59,454 nt of DNA, taken from positions 1-59,454 of the forward strand of contig NZ_JAUYFA010000107.1 of NCBI RefSeq assembly GCF_030691135.1, read 5' to 3'. Under the pieces are notes generated by a model, which ran no database searches, was not told the DNA's origin, and saw only the letters and a list, made by a program, of their open reading frames with translations. This DNA is from Phreatobacter sp. (GTDB lineage Bacteria > Pseudomonadota > Alphaproteobacteria > Rhizobiales > Phreatobacteraceae). The translations under genes were made by a program, and so were the position numbers. Of this stretch, positions 53,680-59,454 are shown piece after piece. Positions within the stretch are counted from its first letter, which is position 1. Each line of letters opens with the position of its first letter.

Positions 53680-54459
53680 ATGAAAGCGCAAGACCAGACC
53701 CGGACATTGTTCATCGGCGGAGCGAGCGGCATGAGCAAGTCGGCGGCCCACCTCATGCTTGACGCTGGCGGAGCGGTCGTGCTGCTCGGACGGCAGAGAG
53801 CCAAGCTGGAGGAGGCCCGCAAGGAGCTAATGCCGCTTGGCCGCGTGGACATCGAAGTGCTCGACATCACGGATGAGGCGGTTGTCCAAACGTTTGCAGC
53901 GCGCATCCCAACGGAATTCGCGGACTTAACGGGCCTTGTAAACGGTGCCGGAGTGTTCCTGCCCAAGCCGTTCCTTGAACACAACAAGGAGGATTACGAC
54001 CTCTATCACGACCTCAACCGCGGCACGTTCTTCCTTACGCAGGCTGTCGCACGCGCCATGGCTGCGCGTGGTCAGGGCGGCGCGGTCGTCAATATCGGCT
54101 CGATGTGGGCAAAGCAGGCGGTTCAGGCAACACCCTCTTCGGCCTATTCGATGGCGAAGGCAGGCCTCCATTCGCTGACGCAGCATCTCGCCATGGAGCT
54201 GGCGAGCCATGGCATTCGGGTCAATGGGGTTTCTCCGGCCGTGGTCGAAACACCGATCTACGAAGGTTTCATCCCGAAGGATCAAGTCCATACAGCACTC
54301 CAGGGTTTCAATGGCTTCCACCCCATCGGGCGGATCGGCACCGCTACGGATGTCGCTGAGGTCATCGCCTTCCTGCTTTCGTCCAAGGCCGGTTGGGTTA
54401 CCGGTGTTGTCTGGGATGTCGACGGCGGCGTGATGGCCGGTCGCAACGCATACAACTGA
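53680..54459 (+). CDS. Short-chain dehydrogenase/reductase
   Basis: 259 residues. NAD(P)-binding motif [20 protein letters not shown] (residues ~9-28), NGAG at ~87, catalytic Ser in NIGSMWAK and Tyr-Lys in AYSMAKAG (~155-162). [14 protein letters not shown] near residue 185 is the usual substrate loop. Classical SDR; substrate unknown. It is followed 22 nt later by a bicupin gene and preceded by TetR, suggesting a TetR-controlled response to a small molecule. Confidence 0.87.
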   Translation: MKAQDQTRTLFIGGASGMSKSAAHLMLDAGGAVVLLGRQRAKLEEARKELMPLGRVDIEVLDITDEAVVQTFAARIPTEFADLTGLVNGAGVFLPKPFLEHNKEDYDLYHDLNRGTFFLTQAVARAMAARGQGGAVVNIGSMWAKQAVQATPSSAYSMAKAGLHSLTQHLAMELASHGIRVNGVSPAVVETPIYEGFIPKDQVHTALQGFNGFHPIGRIGTATDVAEVIAFLLSSKAGWVTGVVWDVDGGVMAGRNAYN

Positions 54460-54481
54460 TCCACGACAAGAGGAGGCTTCG

Positions 54482-55141
54482 ATGCTCCAGATCCGCAGCG
54501 ACTACACCGAACGTGCCGTGATCCGCCCGGGAGACGAAGCGTTCGTTCCCTCGCCGTTGGCTGGCGTCGAACGCCTGATGCTGGAGCGGGAAGGTGGCGA
54601 GGTGGCACGCGCCACCTCGATCGTCCGCTATGCGCCCGGCTCACATTTCCGTGCTCATACCCACGGCGGCGGCGAGGAGTTCCTTGTCCTTGAAGGTACA
54701 TTCAAGGACGAGCACGGTTCCTACCCTGCGGGCACTTATGTCCGCAATCCACCGGGTTCCTCGCATGCCCCGCGCAGCGAAGAGGGCTGCGTCCTTTTCG
54801 TCAAGCTTATGCAGTTTCATCCGGCCGATCGGGAGCGCAAAGTCATCGACACTCATTCGGCGGAGTGGTTTCCCGGCCAAGTCGAAGGGCTGTCCGTGAT
54901 GCCGCTGCACCACTTCGGCAACGAAAGTGTCGCGCTGGTCCGCTGGGCGCGGAAGACGGCTTTCAAGCCGCACACCCATTTGGGGGGAGAGGAAATCCTT
55001 GTGCTTGAGGGCACGTTCGAGGATGAACATGGCTCTTACCCGGCCGGAACCTGGCTCCGCTCACCATCAATGAGCCGGCATCACCCCTTCACACGGGAGG
55101 GCTGCACAATACTCGTAAAGGTCGGGCATTTGCCATCATAG
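54482..55141 (+). CDS. Bicupin protein of ChrR-like type
   Basis: 219 residues made of two near-identical cupin units (~35-110 and ~140-215). Each has the pattern (F/K)xxHTHxGGEE(F/I)LVLEGTF followed by DEHGSYPAGT and a final His (SSH or SRH). The His, His, Glu and His positions suit one metal ion per unit. Similar to the cupin domain of ChrR anti-sigma factors, but without a sigma-binding domain. AGGAGG precedes the ATG. In operon with the SDR gene. Confidence 0.86.
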   Translation: MLQIRSDYTERAVIRPGDEAFVPSPLAGVERLMLEREGGEVARATSIVRYAPGSHFRAHTHGGGEEFLVLEGTFKDEHGSYPAGTYVRNPPGSSHAPRSEEGCVLFVKLMQFHPADRERKVIDTHSAEWFPGQVEGLSVMPLHHFGNESVALVRWARKTAFKPHTHLGGEEILVLEGTFEDEHGSYPAGTWLRSPSMSRHHPFTREGCTILVKVGHLPS

Positions 55142-55147
55142 CCAAAG

Positions 55148-55171
55148 GTGCATTATGCTTGAGATGTGCAC
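55148..55171 (+). repeat. 24-bp CTTGA element, copy B
   Basis: GTGCATTATG, CTTGA, GATGTGCAC. The ends GTGCA and TGCAC form a perfect inverted repeat. It begins 6 bp after the bicupin stop. Confidence 0.65.
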
Positions 55172-55337
55172 AGAACTGGCTTTGGCCGGAAGCGGCAGGA
55201 CCGCTATCGGGGATGCCGATGGTCACAGCGGATGTCTTAGCCTCGCCGCTGTCGATCCATGTCGGGCAATCTCAAGACCTTCAGCGCGCTTCGAAAGCGG
55301 ACATGCCGACACCGTCCATCGTTGGCCGAGTCCGGTC

Positions 55338-55724
55338 TCAGGGCGTCGCGGTGCAAATCAGCGATACATCGTCGATCTTGCGATCCTGGTAGGCACTATC
55401 GACCGTCATGGAGAGCAGCGTCGCGCCAAGCCTGGTTTCCAGAAGAAGATGAAATTTGCCCCGCACTTCACCCAAGCTCACGGACAAGCTGGTGCCCGTT
55501 GCGGGGGAAGTCAGGTTGATCAACACCTCGTGCGTCGCACTGGGTCCGAACAGGTCCAGCGCAAGCGGAAAGCCGACGCGAACGGTGCCGACGGCCGTTG
55601 CGCCTGGAACTGGCGCGCCCTCGAAACGGCCTGTCAGTTCGCATCTCGCGCTTGAGGCTGCCGCCGCCTGGTCGGCCCCGAACAGGAAGGCGATGGCAAG
55701 GGCTGCGAAACCTGTCCGTCGCAT
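55338..55724 (-). CDS. Hypothetical secreted protein
   Basis: 128 residues from the ATG at 55724, preceded by GGAGG at 7 nt. The signal peptide is MRRTGFAALAIAFLFGADQA. The mature protein (~100 residues) has beta-rich pattern, one Cys near its start (SSARCELTGRFEG) and one near the end (DDVSLICTATP), which may form a disulfide. No family recognised. It lies between repeat copies B and C, on the opposite strand to its neighbours. Confidence 0.6.
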   Translation of the reverse strand: MRRTGFAALAIAFLFGADQAAAASSARCELTGRFEGAPVPGATAVGTVRVGFPLALDLFGPSATHEVLINLTSPATGTSLSVSLGEVRGKFHLLLETRLGATLLSMTVDSAYQDRKIDDVSLICTATP

Positions 55725-55879
55725 CGTCAAGCCTCCGCGTCCCGCCGCTCACCGAGATTGCACCGGGGCAGTCACCATCCGCAATGGGCGTTTGCAGCCC
55801 CGGTGCGGGCGCCGAAATCTTGAGATATGCGCTGAGCCATTGAGTCAGCCTTACGCAACCCGCTTGTGGGAGCGATGTC

Positions 55880-55903
55880 GTGCATTATCCTTGATTCATG
55901 CAA
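55880..55903 (+). repeat. 24-bp CTTGA element, copy C
   Basis: GTGCATTATC, CTTGA, TTCATGCAA. The start codon of the C45-type hydrolase gene (ATG at 55898) lies inside its right arm. It shares nine of ten left-arm bases with copy B. Confidence 0.65.
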
Positions 55904-56860
55904 AAACGGTTTGTAGCTGAGCGAGAAGATCAACCAGGTGATGCTTGGCTTGCCCGGTTTATTGCTGGTCGGGATGAAACCGAGCGCTGGTATCTAGGTC
56001 AGGGGCTTGAAGCACCGCCGACTGCGCGCGAATGTCGTGCTGCCTTGCAAAGGTACATGCCCGAATTGGTCCCGCAGTATGACCGCGTTTGCACGCTCGC
56101 TGGAGATGACGACCTCGCGCACCGCATCCTTAGCCACTATCGCCCGCCCCCTGTTTTTCACGGATGCAGCATCGCGGTCTGGCTGGATGACGATGGCCCC
56201 GCGGTAGTCCGGAACTACGACTTTCCGCTTCATATCATCTCAGACCGTTTTGAAATGACTGCGTGGTCGAAGCGCAGGGTTATTTGCAAGGCGCAGCGTC
56301 CTTGGGGAGGCTGCAGTGATGGCATGAACGAGGACGGGCTGGTTGCAAGCCTCACGTATGGGGGCGGGCAGGCGCAAGGCTTGGGCTTCTCCATCATCTT
56401 GATGCTTCGTTACGTGCTGGAAACGTGCAGCTGCGTGAAGGAGGCAGTTGAAGCGTTGAGCAGCATTCCTGTCGCTCTGTCTCAGAATGTTGCCCTGATG
56501 GACCGGACGGGTGCCTACGCAACAATTTTTCTCGGGCCTGGAAGTGCTCCCAAAGTTACTCAAGACAGGACTTGCACGAACCACCAAGAGGTCGTGCCTC
56601 ACGGCACGAGTTCAGCGATACGGCAGCAGACGCTGATTGATGCACTGGACGATCCGGAAATGACCTTGCCAGCCTTGGTCGGTCGATTCTTTGAACCTCC
56701 GCTATACTCTCGACAAGCGCGTTCCACGACCGCCTACACCGCCGTTTACAGACCACGACAGGCAAGCGTGGAGTATCTGTGGCCGGGCCGGACTTGGAAA
56801 CAGGGCTTCGAACAGTTCGATGAAGGCATCTACACGCATGACTATGGCGAGCTGACTTGA
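55898..56860 (+). CDS. C45-type Ntn hydrolase (acyl-CoA:6-aminopenicillanate acyltransferase-like)
   Basis: 320 residues. Ntn-hydrolase features: a likely autoproteolytic Cys90 in FHGCSIAVW, then VVRNYDFP (residues ~103-110) with the conserved RNYDF, and WGGCSDGMNEDGLVASLTYG (~136-155). NHQEV near residue 228 fits the later family segment. Such enzymes cleave or transfer acyl groups on linear amides after self-cleavage before the Cys. The 89 residues before Cys90 are longer than a simple propeptide. Its start codon is inside repeat C and no ribosome-binding site is seen; copy D lies 26 bp after the stop. Confidence 0.78.
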   Translation: MQKRFVAEREDQPGDAWLARFIAGRDETERWYLGQGLEAPPTARECRAALQRYMPELVPQYDRVCTLAGDDDLAHRILSHYRPPPVFHGCSIAVWLDDDGPAVVRNYDFPLHIISDRFEMTAWSKRRVICKAQRPWGGCSDGMNEDGLVASLTYGGGQAQGLGFSIILMLRYVLETCSCVKEAVEALSSIPVALSQNVALMDRTGAYATIFLGPGSAPKVTQDRTCTNHQEVVPHGTSSAIRQQTLIDALDDPEMTLPALVGRFFEPPLYSRQARSTTAYTAVYRPRQASVEYLWPGRTWKQGFEQFDEGIYTHDYGELT

Positions 56861-56886
56861 TCGCGTACAGCTCACTACCCGCTGTG

Positions 56887-56910
56887 GTGCACCATTCTTG
56901 ATTTGTGACG
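56887..56910 (+). repeat. 24-bp CTTGA element, copy D
   Basis: GTGCACCATT, CTTGA, TTTGTGACG. The left arm is intact; the right arm is degraded after GTG. It follows the C45 hydrolase gene by 26 bp, so that gene is bracketed by copies C and D. Confidence 0.55.
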
Positions 56911-57040
56911 ACGCGCGGGGACCCGCAAACAGACATTCCCGCTGACCCATTGCGAGGCCCGGTGGCAGGCTTTTTGGAACGCCCCCGCCCCCTACCCGAT
57001 CAGCGCATGCCCCGATCGCCGGCTCGCGGCGAAGATCGAA

Positions 57041-57142
57041 TAGAAGGTGCCGCCCTGATGTCGAGGACGGCCTGGTTGCGGGCGACCACATCGCTCTCGT
57101 TGGTGATCGACAGGGCGAAGAGGCAGGTCTTCACCCCCCCGC
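57041..57142 (-). pseudogene. Relic of a glycosyltransferase-like gene start
   Basis: The minus strand reads VKTCLFALSITNESDVVARN, then QAVLDI, which looks like the start of a nucleotide-diphospho-sugar transferase from a GTG. After this the frame shifts; another frame gives QGGTFYSIFAASRRSG, ending near 57000. No complete gene can be built. The remaining part of the 56861-57448 gap holds copy D and no intact gene. Confidence 0.4.
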
Positions 57143-57448
57143 CACCAGTCCCCCCCGCGGGCAGGACCCTGTCGTGACCATCTGGCGCCTTCTGCCGATC
57201 CCTGCGCGCCGGCAGGCGGGCCAGAATGCTGTCCGGATTACCCCGGACGCGCCATTCTGCGCGAAATATGCAGTCATCAACGGGCACAGGAGGCGCATGG
57301 GCGCAACCATGACAACAAAACAAAGTCCTGCCAGACGCTCAAAACCGCACCACATCTCCTGTTCCGGAGTGAACGTCGGATTGGAAGCTTGGAGCTGTTT
57401 TGTGATGCCGGCTATGTATTGAACTCTTTGCAGCGGAGGGACTGCCAA

Positions 57449-58702
57449 ATGCTACGTTTGTCGACGTGGAACATCAAATGGTTCGGCCAGCTTCTTCAGG
57501 GCAAGACGCGGACGACGCCTCAGAAGAGCCGGACCGTCACCGACACCGCCGGCAAGGCGCTTCAGGCGCGGCAGATCCAGCAGATCGGCGCCCAGATCGA
57601 GGCCATTGATCCCGATATCCTCTGCATCCAGGAGGGCCCTTCGACGGGCAATGTCGCGCGGCTCGAAGCCTTCTGCGCCGACACGCTCCGCGGCGGCTGG
57701 ACCGTGGTCAAACGCCCGGCGGCGGAGACTTATCTCATTTCCGGTGCCCAGGGCATCTTCTTCATGGTCCGCACGTCGCGCCTGCGCGAGCTCTCACCGG
57801 GCCTGCTGCCCAACAGCCAATGGATCCATGCGACCGAGGTCGAGAGCAGGACAGACCCGATGGCGGAAGGCACGGGCGAACACGGCCGGACCTGGCCCAT
57901 CGTCCATCCCTGGTTCAAGCCGGATGCAGACGACCCTGGTCACGGCGTGGTCGACGCCGATTTCGACGGGGAAGGTGACCCGCCCGCGGCCGGCCTCGCC
58001 GACAGGATTCATTCCCACTACCGCCATCCTCAGGTGCTCGTCTGCACCATCAACAGAAGGCGGGTCGACTTCATCGGCCTGCACCTCAAGTCGAAATTCT
58101 CACACGAGGACTATGCCAAAGCCGGCGCGCTGCGCCGCAAGGCCAAACTGACGAAGGCCGAGGTCGCGCTGATCAACGCCGTCGAGCAGGCCGCGGTCTC
58201 GGCCCGGGTCCGCATCTCGACCGAAGTGATCAATGTCCGTCACTTCATCGAGAACCGGTTCCGCAACGAGCCCAACCCCGCGATCTTCGTCCTCGGCGAT
58301 CTCAACGACGGGCCCGGCAAGGAATATTTCGAGCGACGCTATCTGTTTCAGGATCTCATCGGGGGGCTGCAGGGCGAGGTCTTCTTTGCTCAGCGCTTCC
58401 TCAACCATGCGCTGTTCGACTATGCGCCTCAGGAAGGGGTCAATCACCGCTGGACCGCGCAGTTCCGCGACGCCTGGGATCCCGCCCGCCCGGAGGAAAT
58501 CCTGCTCGACCATATCGCCTTCACCCAGGGACTGACGGGATCCCAGGCGCTGGACAGACTGGGCCTGCGGGTGCCGCCCAAGGGGGGCCGCGTCGAGCAT
58601 GAAATTCACAATGCCATCAATGCGGTCTTCGGAGAGGCCGACGACTTCACCTCCGACCACCGCCCCCTGACGGTCGACATCGAGGTCGCGCCGGTGGCGT
58701 GA
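57449..58702 (+). CDS. Endonuclease/exonuclease/phosphatase-family protein
   Basis: 417 residues from the ATG at 57449, preceded by GGAGG. The fold motifs are complete: LSTWNIKWFG (residues ~4-13), ILCIQEGPS (~57-65) with the metal Glu, VDFIGLHLKSKF (~207-218), FVLGDLNDGPGKEY (~285-298), LDHIAFTQ (~350-357) and TSDHRPLTVDIE (~400-411). Metal-dependent phosphodiester hydrolase; DNA, RNA or lipid substrate cannot be told. No signal peptide, so cytosolic. Both flanks carry broken minus-strand coding fragments. Confidence 0.83.
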   Translation: MLRLSTWNIKWFGQLLQGKTRTTPQKSRTVTDTAGKALQARQIQQIGAQIEAIDPDILCIQEGPSTGNVARLEAFCADTLRGGWTVVKRPAAETYLISGAQGIFFMVRTSRLRELSPGLLPNSQWIHATEVESRTDPMAEGTGEHGRTWPIVHPWFKPDADDPGHGVVDADFDGEGDPPAAGLADRIHSHYRHPQVLVCTINRRRVDFIGLHLKSKFSHEDYAKAGALRRKAKLTKAEVALINAVEQAAVSARVRISTEVINVRHFIENRFRNEPNPAIFVLGDLNDGPGKEYFERRYLFQDLIGGLQGEVFFAQRFLNHALFDYAPQEGVNHRWTAQFRDAWDPARPEEILLDHIAFTQGLTGSQALDRLGLRVPPKGGRVEHEIHNAINAVFGEADDFTSDHRPLTVDIEVAPVA

Positions 58703-58724
58703 CTGCCTGCCGGCGGGGCGGCTC

Positions 58725-58950
58725 AGCTTGCATCGGGCATTGGCGTGAGCGGACGGGAAGGCCGCGCGGCCCGCCGTCTTCGCCGCGAAGGCGCCGGCAT
58801 AGGCCGGCAGCAGCGTCAGTTCCACCGCGACCCCGGCGGCCGACAGCGGCGCGGTCGGCCGGGCGTCGCAGCGGCGGCGGGCGAGCTGAACCAGCGCGTT
58901 CTCGAAGGGCAAGGGATAGATGTCGGTGCGGATCGGCGCGAAGCCGGCGC
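58725..58950 (-). pseudogene. Relic of an unidentified protein C-terminus
   Basis: The minus strand encodes GFAPIRTDIYPLPFENALVQ, then LARRRCDARPTAPLSAAGVA and ELTLLPAYAGAFAAKTAGRA, with the codon bias of real genes here. It has no start and runs without a stop into the antisense of the EEP gene, so it is truncated at both ends. Family not recognised. Confidence 0.45.
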
Positions 58951-58956
58951 CCCCGG

Positions 58957-59066
58957 GAAGCCGCCCCGGCGCATCGCCTTCCTCCACATCGACCTCGACG
59001 CGCCCCAGGCGGAGATCGCCTGCCTCGAAAAGCTCGACGACCGCGTCGTGCCCGGTGGGCTCATAG
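58957..59066 (+). pseudogene. Fragment of a second tylF-like methyltransferase gene
   Basis: PPRRIAFLHIDLDAPQAEIA, then CLEKLDDRVVPGGLIVL, matches the TylF protein at 51986-52753 (PPQRIAFLHLDLNAPKPEIA, then CLEKLFDRVVPGGLILL). Similarity stops where repeat copy E begins, in the codons for GGLI. No start codon or 5' part is present. Confidence 0.75.
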
Positions 59067-59081
59067 TCTTGAGTTTTGCAC
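59058..59081 (+). repeat. 24-bp CTTGA element, copy E, at the broken end of the tylF fragment
   Basis: GGCTCATAGT, CTTGA, GTTTTGCAC. It resembles copy A most closely (shared CATA, GTCTTGA and TGCAC). Its left end overlaps the last tylF-like codons, so the methyltransferase similarity ends at this element. Confidence 0.6.
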
Positions 59082-59111
59082 TGAGCCGCCCTCCCGGCAG
59101 TCGTCAGGCCT

Positions 59112-59454
59112 TCATTTCCCATTTCGCAGCCTATCGACCAAAGCCCGCGCCAATGAAGCCTGGTCGGCGCAATAGGCGGCGTAAGGCGCATGCCCGGCAG
59201 CTTCGAACGTATTCCCTGCTGTCTCAATTTGCTGGAGCGCCCGCTCAGCGCGAGGAAGATCTCGCCTGCGCTCGGCAATAATTCGAAGCGAGACACCCTC
59301 ATTGCCAAGCGTCATCGCCCAATCGAGCGGCACGCGCTCGCGGGTGTATTCCTCAAGCGCCGCGCGACAGGCCGCGACGGCCTCCTCCAGCCGCGCCGTC
59401 CCGCTTTCGCGCGCACCGAACGTCAACAGCGCGTTGCCGAGATTGTTCTGTGTC
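59112..59454 (-). CDS. TPR-repeat protein (partial, N-terminus outside window)
   Basis: The last ~113 codons of a protein whose start is beyond the right edge; the frame is open to 59454. The sequence TQNNLGNALLTFGARESGTA, then RLEEAVAACRAALEEYTRER, is a TPR-type repeat often found in long arrays. A second unit follows (LDWAMTLGNEGVSLRIIAER) before the final helix AAYCADQASLARALVDRL. Role likely protein-protein interaction; nothing more can be said from the fragment. Confidence 0.75.
   Translation of the reverse strand, partial: TQNNLGNALLTFGARESGTARLEEAVAACRAALEEYTRERVPLDWAMTLGNEGVSLRIIAERRRDLPRAERALQQIETAGNTFEAAGHAPYAAYCADQASLARALVDRLRNGK

Noticed and set aside
52754..59111. Prophage or intact insertion sequence in the patchwork region
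   Set aside because: No transposase, integrase, phage structural gene or long terminal inverted repeat was found; only short elements and relics.

Overview
The window is about 59.5 kb of GC-rich DNA with alphaproteobacterial gene content. A flgE-flgK-flgL flagellar operon, a MoxR ATPase with a CoxE-like VWA protein, form-II CoxL-like oxidoreductase chemistry and many DMT and TRAP transport genes point to Hyphomicrobiales (Rhizobiales). I cannot name the genus from sequence alone. No rRNA, tRNA, CRISPR array or intact transposase was seen.

Layout. 1-3977 (minus): flagellar hook and junction genes, with flgL cut by the window edge. 4264-9787: a MoxR ATPase and its VWA partner, separated by 3.5 kb of small lipoprotein, membrane, DUF2975 and XRE genes; this includes two paralogous microproteins of 58 and 51 residues. 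9804-14183: LysR regulator, divergent Thermus-type isocitrate dehydrogenase, FAH-family hydrolase, DMT transporter. 14298-17795 (minus): a TPP riboswitch drives thiM-thiD plus a coupled TRAP binding protein; an XRE-cupin regulator follows. 17896-22562: RAM-domain protein, CoxL-like molybdenum hydroxylase subunit and two cytochromes c. 22737-33249: ordinary chromosomal genes (DoxX, DMT transporter, murJ, transaldolase, YccF, Gfo/Idh/MocA, AraC, aldo-keto reductase) plus three small secreted proteins.

33356-52753 is a surface-glycan region. It holds UDP-glucose dehydrogenase, GalE, a CapD/WbpM-type membrane dehydratase, several glycosyltransferases (GT4, TIGR04372, GT2, GT-like), a PhyH-like dioxygenase and methyltransferases. 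It also carries a sulfotransferase with its own sulfate-activation genes cysD and cysNC. The last three look less GC-rich than their neighbours. Together they suggest a sulfated and methylated polysaccharide or glycolipid. A secreted-protein gene at 51194-51841 is broken by a single in-frame TAA.

52754-59454 is a patchwork region. It contains a TetR-SDR-bicupin unit with a shared operator-like sequence, a secreted protein, a C45-type Ntn hydrolase and an endonuclease/exonuclease/phosphatase-fold protein. Gene relics, including a fragment of a second tylF copy, lie among them. Five copies of a 24-bp near-palindromic element (GTGCA-N5-CTTGA-N4-TGCAC type) punctuate the boundaries between these genes, and one copy interrupts the tylF fragment. 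This interspersed element is the most unusual feature of the window. A TPR protein runs off the right edge.
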